The notes beneath the pieces were generated by a model that did not search any database, was not told where the DNA came from, and worked only from the letters and a program-made list of their open reading frames with translations. Shown in pieces: positions 55,945 to 64,000 of a stretch of 64,000 bases of DNA. Origin of the DNA: Aurantiochytrium sp. KH105. Its lineage: Eukaryota > Sar > Bigyra > Thraustochytrida > Thraustochytriidae. The stretch lies in assembly GCA_003116975.1 (NCBI GenBank), contig BGKB01000070.1, positions 195,810 to 259,809 on the forward strand, given 5' to 3'. Both the position numbers and the translations under genes were made by a program. Each line of letters opens with the position of its first letter. Position 1 is the first letter of the stretch.

Positions 55945-56660
55945 ACGGGGCGGAGCGGAGCGGCCGCGGAGCGGCGAGAGACTGCGTCGCGGAGACCGCG
56001 CCGAGGCGAGGGAGGCGGAGAAGGCAGAAGAAGGGAAGAGGCGCTGGTTTCCCCTCGTGCATTCCTACTACATACAGCCGTGCTGTTTGGAAAAAACACG
56101 GATAGCCGAGAGCGCTCCCAGCCGGGGCGAGCTGCCACGCGAGTCCGAGTCGAGTCCGAGTCCGAGGCAAGTCGAGTCGAGCGAGGCGAGGGCGGCGCTC
56201 GAACACGCGGAAAGGCCGCGGAGGAGCGGCGAAGAGTTGCCTTGTGGACAGGCGCAAGGTTCTCGCGCGGTAGAGGGGAGAGGAGGCGCGGAGAGAACGA
56301 TTGAGCGCTGGACGGCTGGGCCAGCGCCTGGCCAAGGCAGAGAGCGCGAGCCAGCTCAGACTGGAGAACTTGCGGTCGAGGACCCAGGTCGACGTGGAGA
56401 ACGGCCGCTTGACGCAAGGAAGGTGGGCCTTGTAGTGCGTATTGCGACGGAGAGTTAGTTCCATCGTCTTAGGCTGGCGGAGAACACGCATCAAGCGCAG
56501 CTGAGTCTTCCCAGGCGCTACTCGACAGCAAACTTCAATCAATCGAGGAAAGTCTTTGTGAGATCGACGTCGGTAACGACGTGGACAGCGCGACTAGTAC
56601 GCTTGCTAAAGGCAAGCAGACAAAGGAGAGGAATAAGAAGAGATATTCTCGTTGAGAGCG

Positions 56661-56981
56661 ATGGCGGATGAGGACGAGTTTGACGATTCTCTCGACGCTG
56701 GCCCTGATGTCGAGGGCAGTCAGCAGCAACAGCAGCAACAGCAGCAACAGCAGCAGCAACAACAACCCCAACAGCAACAGCAGGACGCAGCACCACCTTC
56801 TGAAGACGGAGATGAAATTCTGGCGTCGGCAAGTGACATGAACCAGCCGGGAACGAACATTTCGAGGATTTTCAGAGTGCTCACCCGGCCGTTCACGCCA
56901 CGCAGCCCGGCCATGACGTTGAAAGTTTCGGGACTCAGCTGGGGGAGTAATGGAAGTGGAGACAAAGAGAGCAGCGGCTAA
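56661..56981 (+). CDS. Small acidic polyglutamine protein, hypothetical
   Basis: A 106-residue open frame from ATG 56661: MADEDEFDDSLDAGPDVEGS, then a glutamine run encoded by mixed cag and caa codons (about residues 21-42, one Pro interrupting), then a Ser/Pro/Arg-rich end with SRIFRVLTRPFTPRSP. The mixed codons and the acidic start look like a genuine small protein, but there is no known domain. The opposite strand also has a long frame across the repeat. The gene lies between a divergent and a convergent neighbour. It is best treated as probable, not proven. Confidence 0.45.
   Translation: MADEDEFDDSLDAGPDVEGSQQQQQQQQQQQQQQQPQQQQQDAAPPSEDGDEILASASDMNQPGTNISRIFRVLTRPFTPRSPAMTLKVSGLSWGSNGSGDKESSG
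56721..56783. repeat. cag/caa trinucleotide repeat encoding polyglutamine
   Basis: About 21 triplets with cag and caa interspersed and one ccc. The interruption pattern usually goes with length stability. Confidence 0.93.
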
Positions 56982-57311
56982 TTCGCCGGACTTCAAAAAC
57001 CTTTGTCCACTGCGTGCGCATATGCGTGAGCATGTGCGCGGGAAAGAAAAAAGAACAAAGGTGAAAGGAAGAAAAAAAGACTTGCCAACTCACTATGGCA
57101 CAATCAAGCAATACATTTTTTGAATATCTGATCCAAGCCAAGCCATTGTGTTCCAATATTTTGGTATATATTTGTTTGTTCGTGTATTTGTTTGTGTCCA
57201 AACTTGAGAATCAAGTCGAACCCCCCCTCCCCCCACTTCACCAAGGTTTTGGATGCCAATCCCGCAAATTCGATGAGAAGAAAAGCAGAAGATAAAACGA
57301 GCGAAAATAAT
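56982..57311. other. Convergent 3' region between polyQ protein and TBC gene
   Basis: 330 bp, AT-rich, with tttgtttgttcgtgtatttgtttgtg-like sequence around 57170-57198. No gene seen. Confidence 0.45.
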
Positions 57312-59084
57312 TCATGAGGCCGCCGTCAGCTGCGTGCTCGACGCCGTCAGCTGCTCTTTACCCAGACCTACGCGCTTACGTAAATGTTGATACTGACGAG
57401 ACGTAAAGGTCGTCAAATCCAGATAGAAAAAGAACTTGTCAATAGAAAACACAGGGGGTGCGTGACGCAGCACACTGACAGCGGCGTCAAAATCCAAAAG
57501 CCGAAGCTGCACATCAAGCGTCTTGAGCAGCGCGAGACAGGCACGCCACAAAAAACGTTCCTTGCGCTCTCGCGAGTCGCAAAACAAATAACAGTCCCAG
57601 ATCCGAGCAGCCGCATCCAGCTCCAGGCTTTGCGTGAACAACGTAAGCAGCCAGTTCACTATATACATGTCTGGACGCAGTCCCAAGTTGATAAAATGCT
57701 CGTGCAACTGCGGAATGTGCTCTGCCAAAAGCTCCTCGAAAAAGGCCATGTATCGCGGAATCAGACCAGCGTCCGTGCTGCGAAGAATTTGATAAAATTG
57801 GTGGTCCTGCAAAAGATTACAAAAGCACGCAAACGCCGTGTCTTGGTCCATGTACAAGAGCAGCATCGCGGCCACATGGCTCATGCCCTGCACGTACCCA
57901 ATGCCGGGTCGAAACTGTGAAAAGGCCTCCAGAATATCCTGCAAGCCTTGCCGAAAGGGCCCGTTCTCCTCTTTAAAGAAGGCCAAGGTCGGGAACGTTC
58001 GGCTCAGATCCTGCTCAATTTGCGTCGATAATGTCGTTTTGCGTGTGACCATGCGAATCCGCGCTGGCGCGGGCGGCACGGTATCGAGATCTACGCTCGC
58101 TTTTCGTTTCTCTTCTCCTTGCAGCGCGGACGGTCCAAGCGCGGAGCTCTCGCTTCCCGCAACTGAGCCACCAGCCTCCTCCTCCAGTGTTGAGACGTCG
58201 GTTTCTCCCGGTGAGACGTCTGGATCGGAGACAGTCGCAAGTGTCGAGCCCTCGCCGATCTCATCTTCTCTTTCGTCCTTGTGTGCCGTCCTTTCGTGAT
58301 TTTCAAGCGTACACGCACCCTTGCTTGTATTGCCTTCCATGTTTTCTTGTAGAGAAAAGGTAGAGGCTTTCCCGTTTACCTGTTTGAACGGGACCGCTTG
58401 TCCTTTTCCCTCGTCGATAAGCTCATGTTCGCGTTCAGCCTCAGATTCTTCATCGTCTTCTCCGAGGTCGGTCGCTGTTGAAGCGCAACTCCGTGTCGTA
58501 GAGCTTCTTGCTTTTGCGACAACTTTGCCAGAGCTCAATCCATGTGGCAGCAGCATCTTGCTCTCATCCGAGATCTTGCTCTGCGTGGCCCCGTTCGCAG
58601 TATCGTCTTGGGACCCCGCAGGTCCTTGCCGACGGCTTCCCGGGCCAGCTTCAATGCCAGCATCTGCGGTCTCTCCGTTTTCCCCATCCCCAGCGCCGTT
58701 GTCGTCCTGGCTTTTACCCACGTCGTCGTCGTCGTCGTCGTCGTTATCCTCGTCCTCGGCCCCGTCTTCGTCTCCGTCCTCGTCGTCTTCGCCACCGTCG
58801 GTGAGGGTATCGTATCCGCCGTCCTCTCGCTCCGTGATGTAGCGAACTTCGTCTGCCTGAGCGCGGAGGACGTCAAAGAGTTCCCGGTTGATGCGCAGCT
58901 CGTTGCCGAGCATGGCGCGCCACGCCTGCGAGCGCACGGCCGGCGGGATGCCGCGCAGGCAGGCCTCGTGCAGCTTGTGCCTGAACGAGGCCGACTGCTT
59001 CGAGGGCCGCACCCAGCGCGCCAGGAGATCCTTGCGCCACGTCTCGGTCGCGCGGGCCAGCGCGTCCTCGCCCGCCGACGCCAT
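57312..59084 (-). CDS. TBC-domain Rab GTPase-activating protein
   Basis: About 590 residues from ATG 59084 (MASAGEDALARATETW); upstream codons to 59396 are GC-rich leader. The TBC domain starts at LRGIPPAVRSQAWRAMLGN (about 43-61) and is then interrupted by an insert of roughly 280 residues, strongly acidic (poly-Asp/Glu) and Ser/Thr-rich. It resumes at IEQDLSRTFP (about 356-365), which carries the catalytic arginine finger, followed by GYVQGMSHVAAMLLLY with the glutamine finger and WLLTLFTQSLELDAAARIWDCYL. Both catalytic fingers are intact, so Rab-GAP activity in membrane traffic is expected. The overall plan is like TBC1D12/14-type GAPs. The acidic insert lies between the first helices and the catalytic motif and may regulate access. 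Confidence 0.9.
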   Translation of the reverse strand: MASAGEDALARATETWRKDLLARWVRPSKQSASFRHKLHEACLRGIPPAVRSQAWRAMLGNELRINRELFDVLRAQADEVRYITEREDGGYDTLTDGGEDDEDGDEDGAEDEDNDDDDDDDVGKSQDDNGAGDGENGETADAGIEAGPGSRRQGPAGSQDDTANGATQSKISDESKMLLPHGLSSGKVVAKARSSTTRSCASTATDLGEDDEESEAEREHELIDEGKGQAVPFKQVNGKASTFSLQENMEGNTSKGACTLENHERTAHKDEREDEIGEGSTLATVSDPDVSPGETDVSTLEEEAGGSVAGSESSALGPSALQGEEKRKASVDLDTVPPAPARIRMVTRKTTLSTQIEQDLSRTFPTLAFFKEENGPFRQGLQDILEAFSQFRPGIGYVQGMSHVAAMLLLYMDQDTAFACFCNLLQDHQFYQILRSTDAGLIPRYMAFFEELLAEHIPQLHEHFINLGLRPDMYIVNWLLTLFTQSLELDAAARIWDCYLFCDSRERKERFLWRACLALLKTLDVQLRLLDFDAAVSVLRHAPPVFSIDKFFFYLDLTTFTSRQYQHLRKRVGLGKEQLTASSTQLTAAS

Positions 59085-60818
59085 CGCGCGCCCCGCGCTC
59101 CTGCCGCGGCGCGCGAGCCCGGGCCGCGCTCTGGCTCGCCGTGCCGGGCTCTCGCTTTGGGCTCTGCGAGCAGTAGCAGCACCGAAAGTACTTTTGGCGG
59201 CTTCTACGTATACTACACGTATACATGGGACCAGACCAGCGAGGGGATCTGGAAGTAGCCTGCGGAGAATGGGCTCGCGACTGCCGCGAGGCAGAGCAAA
59301 GCATGGCGCAGCACAGAACAGAGGCAAGGCCGAAGAAGTTGTAAAAATAGGAATAAGACAAGAACCTGCGAGACAAGAACTTGCGAGACAACACAACTAG
59401 CACAAAACACCATTTGTCTTGCATGCAGTGCTCGATGACGAGGATGATGATGCCAACAGAATACACGATATGCTGGGCGAGAGAAGGGAGAGAAAAGGAC
59501 TGTTGCAAGGTCGTGTAAAATTGTTCACGTCAATCTTGGCTATTTCGGTGTTGTATGCTGCACAGCTGGCGATTGCATGGCCGAACTCGAAAGCATCATG
59601 AACTGCAAAAGGCGAGGTCTTGTTCTCTGTGCACCGATTAGATAAGTCCATCATTGCCTTTGGCCTTGGCCAACTACGTTCTTATATTCCTCTTTGGCGG
59701 CAACACTGATCAAGCAAGCAACAAGGGGAAGCGGCTGAAAAAGGCATTGACTTTCCATAGCTGCCGGGAAAATATCAAGTCACAAGCAAGAAAGCCTCGG
59801 ACAATTGCTCTTGTTAAAGTGACAGGTCAAGAAGCACCTTGCTTTTACGGTTCGCCGCGTAATCCATCAAATGATGAAACGGCGATTGATTGACATGACC
59901 TGCCGCAACGCACCGCGTCCATCATCCTGAAAAAACGACATCGTCAGCGAATGATATCGAGAGTTTTCCCGCAGCTCCTTGGCGGTTAAAAGGAAAAAAG
60001 AAACCAATGGAAAAGGGTCAGGTTCTGACAGGCCGTTTCCACGAGTCGCTTTTCGACTCGGCGTCTCTGAGAGGAGTCGAGGTGGGATCGCGTCCCTGGG
60101 CCGATGCAGGCAAATGAAGGCTGTCGACTCTTACAAATGCGATGCTTCTGGGGACAATCTGTTGCTTCTTTTGGGAGATTAAGGGGAGGGTTTGAATACC
60201 AGAAGGAGGTTCAAATTTGATGGACTTCCCGAGAACACCATGCCACCTATTTCAATGCTCAGGATCCGCCCACCCGCCTCCTTGGGTGCTTGCGTGCGTG
60301 CGTGCGTGCGTGTATGCGTAGTCGCCTGCTTGCCTGTTGCCCATTTCCCACTATCGGTCGCAGAAGCACTACGGCAAACACGCGCTCGAGGGACGTCCAT
60401 CCTTAACCGACCGCGTCAGATGCCCATGTCCGTCCGAGCGGTTGCAACGAATCAGATGCTAGAGATGCCCACAGAACCCCCACATCTGCAGAGCGCGCAA
60501 CAGTCGCTCTCTCGGTAAATTTAGGCAGCCCAGAAGCTGAGACAGTGAGGCAGGCAGTCAGGAGGAGCAGGGAGGGATGCAAGGAAGGGTCCCCCAACAT
60601 GCGGAACGCCCATTTGCGCAAGCGAAGGCTTTGGAGGTCAATCATCCAAAGGCTTGACAGATTGACAACGTGTCGGTCTTGGACGCGACCTTGAGAGCTA
60701 GCCATCAAGAGCGAGCTAGCTAGCCAGCCAGCGAGGCAGCGTGCGTGCGTGCAAGCCTCGGTGACTCATTCATTCGCGCTGCTAAAGACGAGTTGGGGGT
60801 CCGCATTTTTTTCCCGCC
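59085..60818. other. Divergent intergenic region, TBC and TALE homeobox genes
   Basis: About 1.7 kb, less GC-rich than the other gaps. It contains a gtgc tract at about 60291-60312 and an agctagct cluster near 60708-60727. I examined 60181-60230 for a tRNA box B and found no cloverleaf. No supported gene. Confidence 0.5.
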
Positions 60819-61835
60819 ATGACTTTACCCATTGCGCCTGCAGAGGTCTCGGGTTCACGCCGTAAAACTGGCGCTGCACGTCGCATGGATAAAGATAATT
60901 CGGATGGCTTATACGGCGCCAACCCTTATCACTATCAGCACGATGCGACGCAATGTAATAGTGGAGACTGGCTCCTTCAGCAAATCATCGGGCTTGAGGC
61001 GTCTGCACTTGGCGACGCAGAGCAAAGCCTTGATAACCTTTTGCGGAATCCAAGGCAGGCCACGAGCTATGATGACCTTGGTCTAACTGCGCAGCGCTGG
61101 TCGCCGCGCAAAAAGCGCCTCGTTACCAGCAAGTCCGCTGACCATTTTGCTCCCCTTGAACATGAACGAGGGCGAACTCAGCGTGCTCACAGATTGTCCA
61201 GGTCGCTACGGTCTGCGAGTGGTGGTGAAACCTTTCAAGGGACGATCACAATTCCAGATTCGGGAAACGTTCGAAAAAGACGCGCACGCGATGCCGACGA
61301 GGACAGCGAGTACATCCAAGATGACGACATGCTTAGTATTGGCGACAGCAGCTACTACAGTGGATGCAGCGGCGGTCATCTATTTGGAAACGATAACTTT
61401 CTCGGTCAAAGCCACTTTTTGCACACGTATAAAACAGACAGCACGTACCCAGAAAGTGTGCTTGACATGAGCGATGCCGACGATAAATCAGGCGCATCCT
61501 CTTCGCTTTGTGGTGGAAGCGGTGCCACAGGAGATGCAAAGCAGTTCGAAACCACTGAGATCTTGAAGACGTGGTTTTTTGAGCACATTAAGAATCCTTA
61601 TCCGACAACCGAAGAAAAGAAGATGTTGCGTGGTATGACGGGGATGACAAGCACGCAGATTCGGAACTGGTTTACCAATTTTCGCAAACGTCATTGGAAC
61701 CCCATTCGAGCGGGTCGCGAGCCCAAGTCCTATGTGGACTTCATCCTTTTTAAGCGTCTTTTGGAGTTGGGCGTCCCGGGCCTCCATGGGGGCCCAGCGT
61801 CTTTCCAGCAGCTTGCAGCAAAGATGCAAGATTGA
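60819..61835 (+). CDS. TALE-class homeodomain transcription factor
   Basis: A 338-residue nuclear DNA-binding protein. The homeodomain lies at about 238-297: EILKTWFFEHIKNPYPTTEEK, then MTSTQIRNWFTNFRKRHWNP. The PYP at 260-262 marks the three-residue loop extension of the TALE class, and the recognition helix has the invariant Trp284, Phe285, Asn287 and Arg289 pattern. The rest is Ser/Asp/Gly-rich, with a basic cluster VRKRRARDADED (about 151-162) that could be a nuclear localisation signal. No MEIS, KNOX or PBC domain is evident upstream, so the subclass is open. In plants, algae and fungi TALE proteins often control life-cycle phase or mating; a similar role here is only a hypothesis. ATG at 60819. 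Confidence 0.9.
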   Translation: MTLPIAPAEVSGSRRKTGAARRMDKDNSDGLYGANPYHYQHDATQCNSGDWLLQQIIGLEASALGDAEQSLDNLLRNPRQATSYDDLGLTAQRWSPRKKRLVTSKSADHFAPLEHERGRTQRAHRLSRSLRSASGGETFQGTITIPDSGNVRKRRARDADEDSEYIQDDDMLSIGDSSYYSGCSGGHLFGNDNFLGQSHFLHTYKTDSTYPESVLDMSDADDKSGASSSLCGGSGATGDAKQFETTEILKTWFFEHIKNPYPTTEEKKMLRGMTGMTSTQIRNWFTNFRKRHWNPIRAGREPKSYVDFILFKRLLELGVPGLHGGPASFQQLAAKMQD

Positions 61836-62015
61836 TGGCTGCACCAAGCCAATGTATAAAAACTAGCTCCAAAAGTACCTACAGCAACTTATTCTTGGTT
61901 GGCCTCTCTCCGCCGGAGGCTGAGTCGCTCGTTCACTCACTTGAAAGCAAACTCTTTGACACGCACAAGAGTTGCGAGAGGGGGAGGAGGATTACGCGGC
62001 GCAGGGGCGCGCGCG

Positions 62016-63176
62016 ATGGTCCTGGTCTTTGTGAACGGGCTGGACGCCCGCGTGTCAGACGCTCGCGTAGACAGCGCCCTGACAGAGGCCGTGGGCGAAG
62101 GCGCAAAATGGCATCGCGTGCGCGCAGCCGACGATGGCGCCACAACGAGCGGGTTTGCGGAGCTGGCAAGCGCCAAGGACGCAGCGCTGCTGACCAAAAG
62201 CATGGCGGCTGCTTCACAACTTGGCAGCGTCGAAGTTATACCCGAGGCCAACGCTGCAACGGAATGTGAGCGCGTAGCCGAGGAGCTTGAAGCAGATGTC
62301 GTGGACCGTGCTGCCAAAGCGCTCGTAAAGGAGCTCGCCGTCGATGAGACGGCCAAAGATGCACCCGCCTCGCACAGCTCTCGCCATGAAATCTCGCAGA
62401 CCGAGATTGAAGCCGCGCTGAGACTTGATCCCAAGTCAGAAAGCATGTCCGACGAGGTCTATAAAGACATCTCCGATTTCAGGTACGCGCAAGCAAGAAG
62501 AGAAGTTGCTCAGGATCGTGCGCGGAAACGTGAACTTCGTCAAAAGGTAGCCAACCTGCGTAAGGAGCGTCACGAGGCTCATGAAGCGCGCCGAGAGGCC
62601 CGTGCTCGCGAGGAGGCCGCGAGAGCCGCCGATGCCGACCAAAAGTTGGGGAGCGACGAGGTTGCAAACGGTGCGACGAGCTCCACCGAGAATGTCCCCG
62701 TCAAGATGCATCTAAAAAAGGCCGTCAAAGGCGAGAGCGCTGCGGATGACATCCTTGGTCACAGTAGCGGGGGTGGTGACGATGGTGAGCCCGCGCAAAA
62801 GCGTCTTCGTTCTTCCGAGGGTAGTTCATCCGTCGAGGGGGAGGCAAACGAATCGCATGCAGGGCCCGGCACAGCAAATGCCACTTCCTCTGGTAATGGC
62901 GTCTCTGACACGCACACCGCAACGGGGGCTCTGCAGTCCGTGTCGCCCAAGGTCGCAGAACCCAATCTCGAGGCTGAGAAAGTTCGCACGGTCGCGAGCA
63001 AACTCATCGAGAACTATTTTGGCGTGCCCGAGCCGACGCTTGTGGAGCACCTCGTGCGTCTCGTTTGCAAGGGTGCCGAGCGCGACGAGCTCATCGCGGA
63101 GGTTCAGGCCGTCCTCGAAGAAGACGAAGCCAAGGAGTGCATTGATGCGTTGCTCCGTGAGGTGCAAACACTGTAA
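62016..63176 (+). CDS. RBM25-like splicing protein (degenerate RRM, PWI-like C-terminus)
   Basis: A 386-residue protein from ATG 62016. The N-terminus, VLVFVNGLDARVSDARVDSAL, aligns with the RBM25 RRM in which VFVGNI is followed by KxSDxxI, but the RNP1 aromatic residues are weak. A charged Arg/Glu helix (about 165-215; ARREVAQDRARKRELRQK and HEARREAR) parallels the RE-rich region of RBM25. The last 60 residues (IENYFGVPEPTLVEHLVRLVCKG, then ELIAEVQAVLEEDEAKECIDALLREV) fit a PWI fold, which binds nucleic acid. RBM25 and yeast Snu71 act with the U1 snRNP in 5' splice-site choice. The frame extends upstream to 61899 only via TTG. It follows the homeobox gene by 180 bp on the same strand. Confidence 0.68.
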   Translation: MVLVFVNGLDARVSDARVDSALTEAVGEGAKWHRVRAADDGATTSGFAELASAKDAALLTKSMAAASQLGSVEVIPEANAATECERVAEELEADVVDRAAKALVKELAVDETAKDAPASHSSRHEISQTEIEAALRLDPKSESMSDEVYKDISDFRYAQARREVAQDRARKRELRQKVANLRKERHEAHEARREARAREEAARAADADQKLGSDEVANGATSSTENVPVKMHLKKAVKGESAADDILGHSSGGGDDGEPAQKRLRSSEGSSSVEGEANESHAGPGTANATSSGNGVSDTHTATGALQSVSPKVAEPNLEAEKVRTVASKLIENYFGVPEPTLVEHLVRLVCKGAERDELIAEVQAVLEEDEAKECIDALLREVQTL

Positions 63177-63634
63177 GTCTTGAACCTTTATCCGTTTGCC
63201 GTGACTCTTTCTGGGCTGCGCCTCCTCTTGGAATTATATTTCCACGTCCTTTTGCTTGAAATGTCAATGTAAGTCCCTGGTTATTTGTGCAATCTGATTC
63301 GACTTATTTAGTAGTATTGGAGAACAGGAAAAGGTCATCAAGCGTGGGTATATTCTGAGCAGCAGCCTGGATCCCCACGAAGTGCTTTGTGTTTGTTCTC
63401 CTTTTTTTTTTTTACAAAGGACGACATCTTGACAATGCGCACGTGCGTGGCATGGAAAACAAGCGAAATGCACGACATCTTCGTTGATGTTGCGCCCCAG
63501 CTCGTTTGCTCCCGACAGCGAAAAAAGTGCAACGTGAGCTTATCATCTTGGTTCCCGACTCCTATGCTACATTTGGCGCCTGATCGCACGTCAAGATGAT
63601 CGCGGAAAAAGTGTCCGTCTCACAGTCTGCACTG
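63177..63634. other. Convergent 3' region at the right end
   Basis: About 460 bp with a poly(T) run at about 63400-63411, between the RBM25-like gene and the truncated minus-strand gene. No gene seen. Confidence 0.45.
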
Positions 63635-64000
63635 TCACGGCACGTCAGGCTGAACGGCCGTCGCCGCTGCGATATCCTGCAATTCGTAATCCTCAACCTG
63701 AACAAAGGAGACCGCCTGGCCATCAAAGAGCGCCATACGCAACTTGGTGCCCTCTTGATCGCATGCTTTGGCCAGGTCGCGCATCGATAACACCGAGGGC
63801 ATACGGTCGGCGGGCCGAGAGGTGGCCACACGAAAATTAGGCGTGCCACGAGCGTTGACGCTGAAATTTGATGTTTGCGGGCTGTACACGTCAAAACGCA
63901 TCATCACGCAAGGCGAGGGTGGTTCTTGGGGTCCTGGTAGCGGCATCGCTTCCACAGTCGTCGCGCTCTCCTGCGAGGCTAACGTGCTGCTCTCGACCTC
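63635..64000 (-). CDS. 3' part of an unrecognised gene, truncated by the window edge
   Basis: The minus-strand frame is open from the right edge to a tga at 63635, so at least 121 C-terminal residues are present and the start lies outside. The visible part has MMRFDVYSPQTSNFSVNARGTP, then SVLSMRDLAKACDQEGTKLRMALFDGQAVSFVQVEDYELQD. A Met at 63946 could be an internal start but follows in-frame coding-like sequence. The beta-strand-rich end has no domain I can name. Confidence that it is coding is moderate because the frame is open to the edge and its composition is normal. Confidence 0.5.
   Translation of the reverse strand, partial: EVESSTLASQESATTVEAMPLPGPQEPPSPCVMMRFDVYSPQTSNFSVNARGTPNFRVATSRPADRMPSVLSMRDLAKACDQEGTKLRMALFDGQAVSFVQVEDYELQDIAAATAVQPDVP

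Larger units (their letters stand above)
53458..56660. other. 3.2 kb GC-rich, repeat-rich region without a supported gene
   Basis: The longest gap in the window. It contains a gtgc array, an 11-bp minisatellite, gaggtc and ccaagg tracts, and ccaag/caaag pentamers at about 55440-55495. The longest open frames (about 330-340 codons on both strands near 55.3-56.4 kb) are Arg/Ala/Ser-rich with no domain and overlap each other, so I read them as by-products of high GC. The region must contain the promoters of the flanking divergent genes. An unrecognised non-coding RNA is possible. Confidence 0.5.

Noticed and set aside
55321-56417. Opposing frames of 327 and 341 codons
   Set aside because: Both are low-complexity, cross hexanucleotide repeats in several frames at once, and show no domain or normal amino-acid composition.
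60181-60230. Possible tRNA box B (aggttcaaatttg)
   Set aside because: The T-arm stem does not pair and no D or acceptor stem is present at the right spacing.
1-64000. Search for retroelement, virus-like or other mobile-element genes
   Set aside because: No reverse transcriptase, integrase, transposase or capsid motif was recognised in any long frame.

Overview
The window reads as nuclear DNA of a unicellular marine eukaryote. The best fit is a stramenopile of the thraustochytrid/labyrinthulomycete kind (Aurantiochytrium, Schizochytrium and Hondaea relatives). This is inferred from long intronless genes packed on both strands, the mix of plant-like and fungal-like families, a trehalose synthase with a starch-binding domain, a CFAP97-like ciliary protein, a TALE homeobox gene, and microsatellite-rich, locally very GC-rich intergenic DNA. 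I see no ribosome binding sites, operons, retroelements, virus-like elements, CRISPR arrays, rRNA genes or convincing tRNAs.

Layout. 0-16 kb: a minus-strand A-T-R-R multidomain carboxylate reductase, followed by five tandem plus-strand MFS transporter paralogues. 16-27 kb: a WW/EF-hand protein (-), the alpha subunit of mitochondrial electron-transfer flavoprotein (+), a 2-oxoglutarate dioxygenase (-), a CFAP97-like protein (+) and a protein with two cyclic-nucleotide-binding domains fused to an RGS domain (+). 27-37 kb: an orphan multi-pass membrane protein (+), a U2SURP/SR140-like splicing factor (-), a small Cys-rich membrane protein (+), a large protein ending in a LamG-like domain (-) and an orphan with an HNH-like motif (+). 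37-45 kb: an ABCG half-transporter (-), a 900-residue orphan membrane protein with two large ectodomains (-) and a complex I B12/NDUFB3-like subunit (+). 46-54 kb: a CBM20-TPS-TPP protein (+) with degenerate active sites in both enzyme modules, and a PNPOx-like/ferredoxin-reductase fusion (-). 54-64 kb: a long GC-rich gap, a small polyQ protein (+), a TBC Rab-GAP (-), a TALE homeodomain protein (+), an RBM25-like splicing protein (+) and the 3' end of an unrecognised gene (-) that runs off the window.

How the genes fit together. Most look like independent housekeeping or signalling genes. The one stretch that looks like a functional unit is 0-16 kb. The reductase lacks the adenylation-domain Asp that normally holds an alpha-amino group and has aromatic residues in the pocket. 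That pattern is expected for a quaternary ammonium acid such as glycine betaine, as in fungal ATRR, which makes choline. Five duplicated transporters lie beside it. A betaine/choline osmolyte locus is a testable inference, not something the sequence proves. The TPS-TPP protein looks like a regulatory pseudoenzyme of trehalose metabolism, and the CNB-CNB-RGS protein is an unusual signalling fusion.

Starts were moved to the first plausible ATG wherever the open frame extends further upstream only through non-ATG codons or through GC-rich, compositionally odd sequence. Identifications come from motifs read by eye; no database search was possible.
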